The translations under genes and the position numbers were made by a program. DNA of 64,000 nucleotides, taken from positions 1-64,000 of the forward strand of contig JAJDTQ010000286.1 in NCBI GenBank assembly GCA_022827045.1, in the 5' to 3' direction. The notes under the pieces were generated by a model. That model did no database searches. It had not been told where the DNA came from and worked only from the letters and a program-made list of their open reading frames with translations. This DNA comes from Candidatus Binatia bacterium. Lineage in GTDB: Bacteria > Desulfobacterota_B > Binatia > UBA9968 > JAJDTQ01. This document shows positions 54,163 through 63,849 of the stretch, piece by piece. How positions within the stretch are numbered: the stretch's first letter is position 1; every line of letters begins with the position of its first letter.

Positions 54163-54936
54163 ATGAAAGCCGTGATTCTCGCCGGGGGCCTCGGCACCCG
54201 CCTCTCCACAGAAACCACTGTCAGGCCGAAACCGATGGTGGAAATCGGCGGACGGCCGATGCTTTGGCACATCATGAAACTCTATCACCACCACGGGATT
54301 TCCGATTTTGTCGTGTGCCTTGGCTACAAGGGGCATGTGATCAAGCAATACTTTCTCGACTATCGCAGTCATGTTTCCGATGTCGTTGTCGACCTCGGTC
54401 GAAATCAGGTCGAGTACTGCAATGACCGAGCCGAGCCGTGGCGCGTAGTTCTCGCCGACACCGGGATAGCGACCGAAACAGGTGGAAGGATCCGGCGGGT
54501 GGGTGCCTATATCCGGGACGAGACCTTCTGCATGACCTATGGCGACGCCGTGACGGACCTGAATATCAGGCGAGTCGTCGACTTCCACTTGTCCCATGGA
54601 AGACTGGCTACGGTCACGGCCGTACGGCCCATGGGGCGTTTTGGATCGATGAAACTGGATGGCGATGTAGTCATGCGATTCGAGGAAAAGCCCTTGGAAG
54701 AGGACGCGTGGATCAACGGCGGCTTTTTTGTTCTGTCGCCAGCGGTCCTCGACCTGATCGACGGCGACACCGCAGTCTGGGAACATTCCCCGATGCAGCG
54801 ACTGGCCGCGGATGGAGAATTGGTTGCCTACCGCCACCAGGGTTTCTGGCACTGCATGGACCTGCCCCGGGACCAACGTGCCTTGGAGCGACTCTGGCGC
54901 GACGGCCACCCGCCGTGGGTAACCTGGCCCGACTGA
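54163..54936 (+). CDS. rfbF: glucose-1-phosphate cytidylyltransferase
   Basis: 257 residues. The nucleotidyltransferase signature is LAGGLGTRLSTETTVRPKPMVEIGGRPMLWHIMKLY, followed by family-specific segments: FVVCLGYKGHVIKQYFLDY, FCMTYGDAVTDLNI, EKPLEEDAWINGGFFVL and FWHCMDLPRDQRALERLW. Makes CDP-glucose from CTP and glucose-1-phosphate. First step of CDP-linked deoxysugar synthesis for O-antigen-type glycans. Stop overlaps the next start by one base (TGATG). Confidence 0.95.
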   Translation: MKAVILAGGLGTRLSTETTVRPKPMVEIGGRPMLWHIMKLYHHHGISDFVVCLGYKGHVIKQYFLDYRSHVSDVVVDLGRNQVEYCNDRAEPWRVVLADTGIATETGGRIRRVGAYIRDETFCMTYGDAVTDLNIRRVVDFHLSHGRLATVTAVRPMGRFGSMKLDGDVVMRFEEKPLEEDAWINGGFFVLSPAVLDLIDGDTAVWEHSPMQRLAADGELVAYRHQGFWHCMDLPRDQRALERLWRDGHPPWVTWPD

Positions 54937-56018
54937 TGACCGATCGCTTCATTCTCTCTACGCAGGGTTGGCGAGGAAGGCGTGTCTTCGTCACCGGACA
55001 CACCGGCTTCAAGGGCGGATGGCTTAGTTTGTGGCTGCATGAAATAGGCGCACGCGTTTTCGGTTACGCGTTGCCGCCCGCGTCAGCGCCCAACCTGTTT
55101 TCCGTGGCGGGCATCGGCGACATCGTCGAAGGAACGATGGCCGACGTTCGTCAGTTTTCGAGCCTGCGGGAGGCCCTATGTCGCAGCAAAGCGGATGTCG
55201 TTTTCCATTTGGCAGCCCAGCCTTTGGTGTGGCGTGGCTATACCGATCCACTCGAGACCTATTCAACCAACGTCATGGGGACCGCTCACCTGCTGGAGGC
55301 AGCCCGGGAGTGCGAAACCGTGCGTGCGGTGGTGGTGGTGACGTCGGACAAGTGTTACGAGGAACGGGAACCCACGTCCGGATACCAAGAAGGCGACCGC
55401 CTGGGTGGCGACGACCCTTACAGCAGCAGCAAAGCCTGCGTCGAATTGCTGACGCATGCCTATCGGCAGGCTTTCACCGGCCCAAACAAGAGGGAACTGC
55501 GAATCGCCACCGCACGGACTGGAAATGTGATTGGGGGCGGCGATTGGGCAGAGAATCGATTGATACCTGACGCTCTTCGCGCTTTTGGAACCGGAAGGGT
55601 TTTGACGTTGCGGCAACCCGATTCAGTGCGTCCCTGGCAGCATGTGCTGGAACCGCTCCGAGGCTACATAATACTGGCTGAACGTCTGTTGGACGGCAAC
55701 ATGGACGCCATCGGCTCGTTCAACTTCGGCCCGGACCTCAGAAGTACCGTCTCCGTACGGGAGGTCGTTGATACCCTGATGACGCTGTGGTCGAACGAGA
55801 CAAAATGCCGCTATCGCGTCGCCACTGCACCTCAGCCGCATGAGTCACAATTTCTTTCACTTGACAGTACGAAAGCAACGACCGTCTTGAACTGGCGTCC
55901 CTTGCTGGGCCTGCCGGCCGCCCTGAACCTGACGGTCGACTGGTACCGGGCGCACCGAAACGGAGCCGATATGCGCCGCTTCACTCGTGAACAATTGAGC
56001 ACTTACATGCCCCCCTAA
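54936..56018 (+). CDS. rfbG: CDP-glucose 4,6-dehydratase
   Basis: 360 residues. SDR extended fold with VFVTGHTGFKGGWLSLWL (NAD loop), VFHLAAQPLVWRGYTDPLETYSTNVMGTAHLLEA, VVTSDKCYE, the catalytic DPYSSSKACVELL (Tyr and Lys), RTGNVIGGGDWAENRLIPD and VRPWQHVLEPLRGY. Converts CDP-glucose to CDP-4-keto-6-deoxyglucose. The next classical enzyme (RfbH 3-dehydrase) is not in the window, so the sugar is likely a different branched or deoxy derivative. Confidence 0.95.
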   Translation: MTDRFILSTQGWRGRRVFVTGHTGFKGGWLSLWLHEIGARVFGYALPPASAPNLFSVAGIGDIVEGTMADVRQFSSLREALCRSKADVVFHLAAQPLVWRGYTDPLETYSTNVMGTAHLLEAARECETVRAVVVVTSDKCYEEREPTSGYQEGDRLGGDDPYSSSKACVELLTHAYRQAFTGPNKRELRIATARTGNVIGGGDWAENRLIPDALRAFGTGRVLTLRQPDSVRPWQHVLEPLRGYIILAERLLDGNMDAIGSFNFGPDLRSTVSVREVVDTLMTLWSNETKCRYRVATAPQPHESQFLSLDSTKATTVLNWRPLLGLPAALNLTVDWYRAHRNGADMRRFTREQLSTYMPP

Positions 56019-56026
56019 CTCCTCAT

Positions 56027-57820
56027 ATGATGTCATGCGCTAGGGCCAGGGAGCTGTTCAAACGGGTGCGTGCGCGACCTTATCCCGCACTGTCTGCAGG
56101 TGTCTTTACCGCTACCGCCTACTTGTGCGTCGCCACGCTGGATTACACGACGGTTTGGCACGACGAGGCCGTGGTCTTTACCATCGCCAAGAACCTGATC
56201 GAGCAGGGAGACATTGTGGGTTGGGATGGCCGCAACCTTGTCGGGGGTCTCAACGGGAACTCTCTAAACGACGATCTGCGCGACGTCGCACCACCGGTGC
56301 AGTACCTGGTGACGGCCTTGGGTTTCATGTTCTTAGGGTTCAATGAGACGGGCGCACGCGCCTTTCATGCGCTCGCCGGTTTGCTCGCTCTGGCTGTTTT
56401 TCATTGCGTGTTGCGACAACAGGTTCCCCACCATCCGCGCCTGACTTTTCTCATCTTCCTTTTTGCGGCGTGGTCGGCGCAATTGCTGCTTTATTTCCGC
56501 CAGGCACGCTACTACAGCGTCACTGTGTTGTGCCTGATGGCCGCCATCTACCTTTACGAACGCTACTGGCGGACCAAGCGCGTGATTCATCTCGCCGCCT
56601 TGACCGGAGTAGCATTACTCGCATTTCTCAATCACTATACCAGTGGAACCGCGACGATGCTGGCACTGGGAGCTTGGCACCTCTTGCTACGCGGCCGGAC
56701 CACCGGTCCGCGAGATTGGCTGGCGTTTGTCGTCGGCGGTGCCGTTGCCGTGCTGCTGGCGTTGATGTGGCTTGGCTCCGTGGGACTCATCGGCGGCACG
56801 CGCAGCCCCAGCGCCGGTTTTCGCGCTTGGGATTACGGACCAGCGTCGGATCTCGAGACATTATTCTTTTTCAAGCTGTGGGTTTGCTTCCGCGACCTGT
56901 TCACCGCCGACTGGATTTCGTGGCCGGTGTTTCTTTGGTTTGCGGCGACGGGTCTGTTAGCTTGGTGGCGCACGACAACTACCGTACGAATGCCTTTCAA
57001 CAGGAGAAGCCGCGAGCGTGGGACTCGACAAACTGGCCAGCCGGCACAAACGGCGGCGGCCGCAGACAACCAGCTACCCCTGTTGGCGGTGTCGCGGATT
57101 CTTCTTCTGGGAGGCCTGTGCGCGTTGTTTACCACCCTTCTGTCCCCGACACCCGTTTGGCTTCCTAGCGTGCAACTCGACCTTCGCTACTTCGTCGCGG
57201 CGCTGCCGTTACTGCTGGCTATGAAGGGGTTGTTCGTCGAATGGCTGTGGCAGCGCTCGAAGGCGCTTGGCGCAACCGCCCTCACGTTGCTACTGTTCAC
57301 CAGTGCCGCTGCGGCACCGTTCAACGCGTACAATACTTTCACGCAGCGACCGACGTTCGGCGCACACCTCCCGGCATTTGTCCGCGAAATACACCGAGGC
57401 ACTTACCGAACTTCGACCGAAGTGGTATCGGACTACCTTCTACGGAATGCTCGGAAAGATGATTTCGTCGAGGTGCCGACGCACTTCTCGGATCGTGACG
57501 CGTTGACGGTGTACATCGGTCACCATGTGCGATTCTGCAACGTGCTTGACGACCGTTCCCCTTTGCCACGTGTACGCGTCGAGACGTTGGGGCCGCATCT
57601 GTATCGGGATCGATGTGATCCCGACTGGATCGTAATATTTGGAGAACGGTTGATAGACCCCGACTGGCAAATCCTACTGGATGATTACGAGATCGCTGCA
57701 CAACCGGACGTATATCACTATCCGACGCAACGGCCGGAGATCAATTGGCATGCCTTTGAACCGCTTCCGGCCCAAGGTCCGTTTCTACACATCCTGCGCC
57801 GCCGAAGTGACCGGCCTTGA
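56027..57820 (+). CDS. GT39/ArnT-like membrane glycosyltransferase
   Basis: 597 residues with 10-12 membrane helices. The first periplasmic loop (TTVWHDEAVVFTIAKNLIEQGDI) carries the GT-C Asp-Glu pair. DVAPPVQYLVTALGFMFLGFNETGARAFHALAGLLAL matches the PMT/ArnT second loop. A soluble C-terminal domain follows (about 430-597), with YIGHHVRFCNV and WIVIFGERLIDPDWQ. It would transfer a sugar from polyprenyl phosphate at the periplasmic face. Donor unknown. Co-directional with rfbFG, 8 bases downstream. Confidence 0.8.
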   Translation: MMSCARARELFKRVRARPYPALSAGVFTATAYLCVATLDYTTVWHDEAVVFTIAKNLIEQGDIVGWDGRNLVGGLNGNSLNDDLRDVAPPVQYLVTALGFMFLGFNETGARAFHALAGLLALAVFHCVLRQQVPHHPRLTFLIFLFAAWSAQLLLYFRQARYYSVTVLCLMAAIYLYERYWRTKRVIHLAALTGVALLAFLNHYTSGTATMLALGAWHLLLRGRTTGPRDWLAFVVGGAVAVLLALMWLGSVGLIGGTRSPSAGFRAWDYGPASDLETLFFFKLWVCFRDLFTADWISWPVFLWFAATGLLAWWRTTTTVRMPFNRRSRERGTRQTGQPAQTAAAADNQLPLLAVSRILLLGGLCALFTTLLSPTPVWLPSVQLDLRYFVAALPLLLAMKGLFVEWLWQRSKALGATALTLLLFTSAAAAPFNAYNTFTQRPTFGAHLPAFVREIHRGTYRTSTEVVSDYLLRNARKDDFVEVPTHFSDRDALTVYIGHHVRFCNVLDDRSPLPRVRVETLGPHLYRDRCDPDWIVIFGERLIDPDWQILLDDYEIAAQPDVYHYPTQRPEINWHAFEPLPAQGPFLHILRRRSDRP

Positions 57821-57840
57821 TGAACGACCGGGGACCCGCT

Positions 57841-58923
57841 TCACGAGGTCATTTCGATAGTACGCTTCTCGGCGCTGGACTGCTGGGCAGCGGCGATCAA
57901 CTGCTGCACTCGGAGGCCTTCCCGGAAGGAGGGTGCCGTCGGTGCCCCATAGATACACCAATCCAGGAAGCGGGAGGCTAGACGCGAGACCGGTTCTACG
58001 CGACTGTCCTCGGCCGGATTCCGGCCGATGGCTTCCGTGGCGATAAGGACGTGGTCGGGCGAGTCTCGGGAAGCCATCTTGAGTTCGAAACCGAAAACCG
58101 GATCCTCGCTCGTGTTCTGGAGCACCAAACCGCCGTCGGAGCCGTAAATCTCAATTTTGTGGACGGACGCCTGCGTTGCCGCACTGCACAAATACGCTGC
58201 GCCAGACAATCCCGAGTCGAACTGCAGACACAGGGTGGCCATGGTGTCAGCCCGACTTCCCAGGTCACTCGCTGACGTCAGCGTCGCCGACAGCTCCGCC
58301 ACCGGGCCGAACAGATACTCCATGTAGTGCAGGGTATGGCTTCCGAAGTGTTGCAGAACTCCCCCGCCTTCTGAGACGTTGGTTTTCCAGTTGACGACCC
58401 GCTCTCGTTGGGAGTGGCCCTCCATTCTCCAATCCACCGCTACGTGCCGCAAACTTCCAACGGCGCCGTCGTCCAGCAGTTTCTTGGTCAGTCGCCACGA
58501 CGTCAACTCAGGGAAAATAAAGTTCACGACGTTGGCACAGCCAGATGTGTCGGCGAGCCGGGCCAGTTCCAGCGCGTGTTCCAAGTTGGCCGCGAGCGGC
58601 TTTTCCGCAAATACTGCGATTCCCCTCCTCAAGGCGGCTTCGGCGATGTCCTTTTGGTCAGCCGGAGACGTGGCCACGGCCAAGGCGTCTAGGGAGCCAT
58701 TGTCAATCAAAGCCCGCCAATCGCCAAATGCTTGAGGAACCCGGAGACGGCTCGCGAATGCCTCTACTCGGTCGCGTGAACGCGCAGCGAGGGCTACGAC
58801 TTCACAACGCGCGTCGCGCCGGAAGGCCGGCAAATGTCCGTACCGCCCGAAGCCCGTGCCGACTATGCCCACTCGAACCACGTTCGAAGCCCTACACTTC
58901 TCCGCCCTGCGCGACTCCATCAT
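57841..58923 (-). CDS. Gfo/Idh/MocA family oxidoreductase
   Basis: 360 residues from the first ATG; GTG 58881 (VVRVGIVGTGFG) would give a more typical N-terminus. NAD-binding fold VGIVGTGFGRYGHLPAFRRDARCEVVAL, the EKPLAANLEHALELA motif of the family, substrate domain with GGGVLQHFGSHTLHYMEYLFG (catalytic-type His) and SGLSGAAYLCSA. Likely an NAD-dependent sugar dehydrogenase or reductase in the surrounding nucleotide-sugar pathway. The only minus-strand gene in the cluster, divergent from the methyltransferase. Confidence 0.88.
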   Translation of the reverse strand: MMESRRAEKCRASNVVRVGIVGTGFGRYGHLPAFRRDARCEVVALAARSRDRVEAFASRLRVPQAFGDWRALIDNGSLDALAVATSPADQKDIAEAALRRGIAVFAEKPLAANLEHALELARLADTSGCANVVNFIFPELTSWRLTKKLLDDGAVGSLRHVAVDWRMEGHSQRERVVNWKTNVSEGGGVLQHFGSHTLHYMEYLFGPVAELSATLTSASDLGSRADTMATLCLQFDSGLSGAAYLCSAATQASVHKIEIYGSDGGLVLQNTSEDPVFGFELKMASRDSPDHVLIATEAIGRNPAEDSRVEPVSRLASRFLDWCIYGAPTAPSFREGLRVQQLIAAAQQSSAEKRTIEMTS

Positions 58924-59019
58924 GGGACAACCCCACGCCTACCTGACACTCTGGAGATATGTTACCATAGTATTCCCGTTGGGACATCCGTCGGAAGTAG
59001 TCTTACGCGAGGCCTTTGC

Positions 59020-60285
59020 TTGCCACAACTCGACCACAATATCCTACCCGGCCCGATCACGCGCTGTCAGGTCTGCAAATCCGACAACCTGGAACTGATC
59101 CTGGACTTGGGTCATCAGCCCTTGTGCGACTCACTGTTGACACGCGCAGAGCTCGACCAACCTGAGGCAACTTACCCGTTGCGATGGTTCCGCTGCATCG
59201 ATTGCAGCCTCACCCAGATCGACTACGCGGTCGACGGTTCTACGGTATACCATCCGCGGTATCCTTACCGGAGTGGGATCACACTTGAACTGGTAGAACA
59301 CCAGAGAGCCTTGGCCGCCGATGTGGTGAGCGAATATGCCATCCCCGAAGGATCTCTGATCGTCGATATCGGTTCCAACGACGGCACCTTACTCGCCGCC
59401 TTCAAGGATCTCGGTATGCGTGTTTTGGGCGTCGAACCTACGGACATCGCAAGAATCGCACAAGCTGAAAACGGAATCGACACGGTGCAGGCGTTTTTCA
59501 GCGAGCAAACCGCGCTAGAGATCCGGGAAGTGCACGGACCTGCCCACGCCGTCACGGGAACCAACGTTTTAGCTCACATGACTTCACTCGGCGACGTCAT
59601 GCACGGGGTGACCGCGTTGCTGGACTCAGGTAGCGTATTCGTCACCGAGAGCCACTATCTTGGGAAGATCGTCGAGTTGACGCAGTACGACACCATCTAC
59701 CACGAGCACCTGCGATCCTATTCGCTCAAGTCACTCATACGCCTTCTCGATTACTACCAACTCACCGTTGTCGATGCCCGCGAAGTACATCGTTACGCCG
59801 GCTCACTTCGCGTTTGCGCGATCAAGGGGCGTGGCAGCCCGGCCAAATCCAGTGTAGGCAAAATGTTGGAACGCGAGCGGGCCTGTGGCCTTTACCACAA
59901 GCAGACCTACGACGACTTTCGCGACAAGACCCTGCGTGCCAGAGACGACCTGTTGCGCCTTGCCCTTGCCGCGAGAGACAGAGGGCAGTCGTTCGTCGCG
60001 AATTCCTGCCCCGGCCGCGGTTCCACCCTCGTGAACTACACCGGCCTCAATCCACACCTGATGCCTTACATCTGCGAACAGCCAACCTCTCTGAAACTGG
60101 GTATGTATCTCCCGGGACAACACATACCCGTGGTGGACAACAGCCGCCTGATCGAAGCGCAGCCGGACTACGTTCTTTTGCTTGCGTGGCACTACGCCGA
60201 TGTGATTTCAAGAGAACTACGTCAGAGAGGCCTTCACTCCAAGCTCATCACGCCACTGCCCGCGGTTCGCGTGCACGAGGCTTAG
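59020..60285 (+). CDS. sugar C-methyltransferase-type SAM enzyme (three-domain)
   Basis: 421 residues if TTG 59020 is the start; the frame is open further up but lacks a site. N-terminal zinc domain (CQVCKSDNLELILDLGHQPLCDSLL, FRCIDCSLTQIDY) with four cysteines, Rossmann SAM domain (SLIVDIGSNDGTLLAAFKDLGMRVLGVEPT), then the C-terminal domain (HEHLRSYSLKSLIRLLDYYQLTVVDAREV...GGSLRV-type AGSLRVCAIKG). This architecture is that of NDP-hexose C-3-methyltransferases such as TylC3, which build branched deoxysugars. Fits the CDP-4-keto-sugar made by RfbF/RfbG. Confidence 0.87.
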   Translation: MPQLDHNILPGPITRCQVCKSDNLELILDLGHQPLCDSLLTRAELDQPEATYPLRWFRCIDCSLTQIDYAVDGSTVYHPRYPYRSGITLELVEHQRALAADVVSEYAIPEGSLIVDIGSNDGTLLAAFKDLGMRVLGVEPTDIARIAQAENGIDTVQAFFSEQTALEIREVHGPAHAVTGTNVLAHMTSLGDVMHGVTALLDSGSVFVTESHYLGKIVELTQYDTIYHEHLRSYSLKSLIRLLDYYQLTVVDAREVHRYAGSLRVCAIKGRGSPAKSSVGKMLERERACGLYHKQTYDDFRDKTLRARDDLLRLALAARDRGQSFVANSCPGRGSTLVNYTGLNPHLMPYICEQPTSLKLGMYLPGQHIPVVDNSRLIEAQPDYVLLLAWHYADVISRELRQRGLHSKLITPLPAVRVHEA

Positions 60286-60321
60286 CCGGCACCTGGGCAC
60301 CTGAGTCGGACAACTGTCGCC

Positions 60322-61302
60322 ATGAAAACCATCAGCATCGTCACGCCGTGTTTCAACGAAGAACACAGCATCGCGGACTGTTACGAGGCCGTACGCAGTG
60401 TCTTTGGAGAACAGCTCTCCGGTTACGGCCGGGAACACATTTTCTGCGACAATGCCTCCACCGACGACACCGTCGCCGTCCTCAAGCAAATCGCCGAACG
60501 GGATCCGAACGTCAAACTCATCGTAAACAGCCGCAACTTCGGAATTCTGAATAACACCTACAACGGCGTGATGAACGCGAGCGGCGACGCGGTCGTATTG
60601 TTTTTGCCGGCCGATCTCCAGGATCCCCCGGAACTCATTCCACAAATGGTGAAATTATGGGAAAGGGGCTACGAGATCGTGTTCGGCGTCAGGACAAGTC
60701 GCCAGGAGAGTTTTGTCCTTCGCACGGCTCGACATCTCTATTATCGCCTCATCAGCAGGTTTTCTTACGTGATGTATCCACCGGACGTCGGGGACTGTCA
60801 ACTGGTGGACCGGAAGGTGCATGAGGTGATGAAGAGCTTTCGCGACGTTCAACCCTTCATGCGCATGATGACCTTTGACTGTGGTTTCCGATCGATCGGG
60901 GTCTCGTATACTTGGCGATCACGGGCAAAGGGCGCCTCAAAAAACCACTTGAGACACTTGGTCGATCAAGGAATGTTGGGCATCATCAGTTTCAGCACGG
61001 TACCAGTCCGGCTTTGCTCATTGACAGGCTTTTTGGTGGCCGGAATGAGTATCCTCTACTCACTGGTAGTGTTCGGCCTTGGTCTCTTCATTGACGAATT
61101 GGCGTTCAAAGGCATACCTACCCTAATTGTAGCACTGTTTTTTTTCGGAGGCGTTCAGTTGGCATTTCTCGGTTTGATCGGTGAGTACGTCTTGGCGATA
61201 TACCAACAGGTTCGCGGTCGACCACACGTGATCGAGCGTGAGCGGGTTAACTTTTCCTCGACAACCCCCGTTGGAGTGAAAGATAAGACGCACATCACCT
61301 AA
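60322..61302 (+). CDS. GtrB/DpmA-like polyprenyl-phosphate glycosyltransferase
   Basis: 326 residues. GT2 domain: SIVTPCFNEEHSIADCYEAV, FCDNASTDDTVAVL, VNSRNFGILNNTYNGVM, LPADLQDPPELIPQMVKLWERGYEIVFGVR, GDCQLVDRKV and YTWRSRAKGASKNHL. Two C-terminal membrane helices (VPVRLCSLTGFLVAGMSILYSLVVFG, IPTLIVALFFFGGVQLAFLGLIGEYVLAIY) match GtrB, which makes undecaprenyl-phosphate sugar. It probably supplies the donor for the GT39-like enzyme. Confidence 0.92.
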   Translation: MKTISIVTPCFNEEHSIADCYEAVRSVFGEQLSGYGREHIFCDNASTDDTVAVLKQIAERDPNVKLIVNSRNFGILNNTYNGVMNASGDAVVLFLPADLQDPPELIPQMVKLWERGYEIVFGVRTSRQESFVLRTARHLYYRLISRFSYVMYPPDVGDCQLVDRKVHEVMKSFRDVQPFMRMMTFDCGFRSIGVSYTWRSRAKGASKNHLRHLVDQGMLGIISFSTVPVRLCSLTGFLVAGMSILYSLVVFGLGLFIDELAFKGIPTLIVALFFFGGVQLAFLGLIGEYVLAIYQQVRGRPHVIERERVNFSSTTPVGVKDKTHIT

Positions 61303-61451
61303 GGTCGCGCCTGTTGTCACGGATGGCCAAACGCCTCACAGGTTGACTTGAGGTGACCGCGCCCACACGGCCGTCCCGACAGAGGGTCCCGTCCGTCGGT
61401 ACCGCAACAGCACCAAGCATGTCTTTCGATATGTTGAAGCTGGAGCCGTGA

Positions 61452-62222
61452 ATGCGGATAACGGTGTGTTTGCAACGCGCTGACGAATTGAAGGGCTGTC
61501 GCCCCACATTGTTTTCGCTTCCGTATACCCACGGCAATACTCTCAAACATCTCTGTACCGTGTCCAGCGAAACCGCCCCAATCGACCTCCAGGGAGTCGC
61601 CTCCCGCCTATACGCGAAGCACCCGGTGACGACGCGGTGGCGGCAAAAAATGAGGCTTGCCCTCTGCCCCTTCGTTCCGATCATTGCCGTTGTACCGCCT
61701 GGATCTCGTGTGCTGGACGTCGGGTGCGGGGATGGCCTTCTGCTGGGATTGTTGATGGAACTCGGTCGCGCCTCCACGGCAGTGGGCTTCGACATCAATG
61801 CCCATCGGATCCGAAGCGCTCGGCACATGGCAGAAACGAACGGCTTCGAGGCGTCGGCCGTCTTCAAACACCTCGGCCCCAAGTCGGCGTGGCCCACCGA
61901 AAATGGCCTATATGACGTCGTCGCGATGGTTGACGTCATGCATCATATTGGCCCGGCGATGCACGACAGGGTTTGGCAGCAGGCGGCGGATTCCTTGCGG
62001 CCCGGCGGTCTATTCGTTTGCAAGGATATGGCCAAGAGACCCCGGTGGATGGCCGCCGCCAATTGCGTCCATGACTTGGTGTTCTCGGCCGACTGGGTCC
62101 ATTATCCCGATTTTGAAAGCGGCGTCCGGCTGGCGCGCAAAATTGATTTGGTCATGCAGCAGGAAATCGGCTACAGTCGCTTATGGTATCGACACGAACT
62201 ACGGGTTTTTGTCCGACTGTAA
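61452..62222 (+). CDS. class I SAM-dependent methyltransferase
   Basis: 256 residues; ATG 61452 has GGAG 7 bases upstream, with GTG 61560 as an alternative. SAM-binding segment SRVLDVGCGDGLLLGLLMELG, AVGFDINAHRIRSARHMAE, YDVVAMVDVMHHIGPAMHDRVWQQAADSLRPGGLFVCKDM. The pattern is a Methyltransf_11/23-type enzyme on a small molecule or lipid-linked glycan. Last gene of the sugar cluster. Its end borders a decayed AAA/DUF4276 region on the opposite strand. Confidence 0.85.
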   Translation: MRITVCLQRADELKGCRPTLFSLPYTHGNTLKHLCTVSSETAPIDLQGVASRLYAKHPVTTRWRQKMRLALCPFVPIIAVVPPGSRVLDVGCGDGLLLGLLMELGRASTAVGFDINAHRIRSARHMAETNGFEASAVFKHLGPKSAWPTENGLYDVVAMVDVMHHIGPAMHDRVWQQAADSLRPGGLFVCKDMAKRPRWMAAANCVHDLVFSADWVHYPDFESGVRLARKIDLVMQQEIGYSRLWYRHELRVFVRL

Positions 62223-62268
62223 TCCGCAATTCCCCGTTCAGCATCAAGTCGCCCGCAGCCATCGTCGA

Positions 62269-62530
62269 TCAGCTGCTGCACCACCGCCACAACTGAACCG
62301 AAGCTTCCGAGTCCACCAACAACATAACGATACCAGCGTCGGCGCTCGCTTGCGCGTTCCGGAAACCCTTGTACGCCTCGTTGCGCGAACCACAGCAAAC
62401 CAGCTTCCAGCGCCATTTCCGCTCGCGGCATGCGTCCTTGATCTCGGTCAAAAAACGACTCCATGCCTCGACGCAAATCATCTTTCGAGTTCTTGCCTTG
62501 CCCATCACCCTCCATATAGATGGCGACCTT
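62269..62530 (-). pseudogene. DUF4276 protein, frameshifted and truncated
   Basis: Starts directly after the AAA gene stop. SVKVAIYMEGDGQGKNSKDDLRRGMESF then breaks at a T-run (coding TCGTTTTTT; one T fewer restores the frame). It continues FLTEIKDACRERKWRWKLVCCGSRNEAYKGFRNAQ and ends after MLLVDSEASVQ at a stop at 62269-62271. DUF4276 proteins (normally about 200 aa) have a Toprim-like acidic core (xYMEGDG-type; LLVDSE) and are usually encoded beside an AAA ATPase. The C-terminal half and a normal start codon are missing. Confidence 0.7.
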
Positions 62531-63667
62531 TACGGATTTGCGCCCAACTCGCCCATCCGCCACAAGTCCCCAAGCGAGTAGTCCTTCAACCAGTCCGCCA
62601 GTTTGGTGGAGTCGAGCCGACGGAGCGTCGTTCCCGTCCCAACTCTTTCGCAGGCGACCGGCGTCTGGTTGATGGCTGAGGGCCGAAACCAATGCGTCCG
62701 AATGAGTCGCGACAATGAGTTGCGTACGTTCGGACGCATCCACGATGAGATCAGAGACAAGGGAGACGGCATCGGGATGCAACCCGAGTTCCGGCTCGTC
62801 AATACAGATCAAGGGCGGCGGAGAGGGCGCCAGCAGGGTTGCAAGAAGCGCTACGAAACGGATCGTGCCGTCTGAGAGGCGAGTTGCTGGGATCGGGGTC
62901 CCGAAACCCGCCTCATGCAAGTAAAACTGAACTCTGCCTCCCGAAACCATGGTAGACATCCGTTCGAACCGGGGGAAGAAGCGTTTGAGCAGCCCGTTGA
63001 ATTAACTGACGCTTGGTTGTGCTCAATCTTGTTGAGGACGAGCGCGAGATTACGGCAGTCGGGCAGCAGGCTGTCCTCAGGAAGGTCTGCTGGTTGTGGC
63101 TCACGTGGTTTGGTGTATCGCCCGAAGGTCCACACGCAGCATTTGAATTCGTCCAAACTGTCTCCCCAGCCAAGTGACTTCCGGTTATAGTTCCGGATCC
63201 CTGATCTGTGCCAGAACGGATTGATCCGGGCGCAGTTCCTTTCGCTGAATCTTGCGAGGTGGGTCGTTCCATTGATCGTCTTCGGTGCGATCCCTCAGGT
63301 TGATTGCGGGATGTCCCCTCTGGAAACGATAGTAGAAAAACGGGTCGTCATATCCTTGTCGCGGCTTGATCTCCTCAATGGCTTCGTCGGCTACTTCAAC
63401 TCGGGTGTTCTCGGCTGCGAACTCAAGGCGATATCGCAACGCTCGTCCGGTAGGTGTCGTCAAGGACGTGTTCGGGTCGCCTGTCTCGAGATCCAATTTG
63501 GCATACTTGCTAGTGTTTTCCCCTTTCCATAACCATTCCGCCACGCCGCCTCCCTCACGGACCGCGTCGGCAAAATCTGTCGGCGTCGCGCGGAGGAGTT
63601 CAATGGCTTCGATAATATTCGACTTACCGGAGCCGTTCGGTCCGATGAGGACATTGAGGTCGTGAAT
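62530..63667 (-). pseudogene. AAA-family (RecF/OLD-like) ATPase, frameshifted and cut at its 5' end by IS21
   Basis: P-loop segment: DLNVLIGPNGSGKSNIIEAIELL in frame from the IS junction to 63185. A second frame follows (YNRKSLGWGDSLDEFKCCVWTFGRY...LALVLNKIEHN), then a third (FNGLLKRFFPRFERMSTMVSGGRVQFYLHEAGF, TRLSDGTIRFVALLATLLAPSPPPLICIDEPELGLHPDAV, LIVATHSDALVSALS). The C-terminus is in another frame (CERVGTGTTLRRLDSTKLADWLKDYSLGDLWRMGELGANP). Walker A, signature, Walker B and the D/H-loops are all recognisable. At least three frameshifts. The natural start is replaced by IS21 end sequence. Confidence 0.82.
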
Positions 63668-63770
63668 GTCAATGGCAAGCGAAAACTGCTCACTTTTGTC
63701 AAGCGAAAACTGCACACTTCCGAGAAGGGCGCCGGTACGGGTCTGACGCTCTTCGGTTGGTTTCGTCCGG

Positions 63771-63823
63771 GCGAGAGGGGTTGGACGGAGGGAGCGTAGC
63801 GACCGGAGTCCAACCCCTCTCGC
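63771..63823 (-). terminator. hairpin downstream of istB
   Basis: gcgagaggggttggac (63771-63786) is exactly inverted at 63808-63823 around a 21-base loop containing ggagcgtagc. It lies 27 bases past the istB stop and may be its terminator or a structural IS feature. A related loop sequence occurs in the miniature element at 53938-54004. Confidence 0.6.
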
Positions 63824-63849
63824 GTACCGGATCGGCAGGCCCTGGCGTT

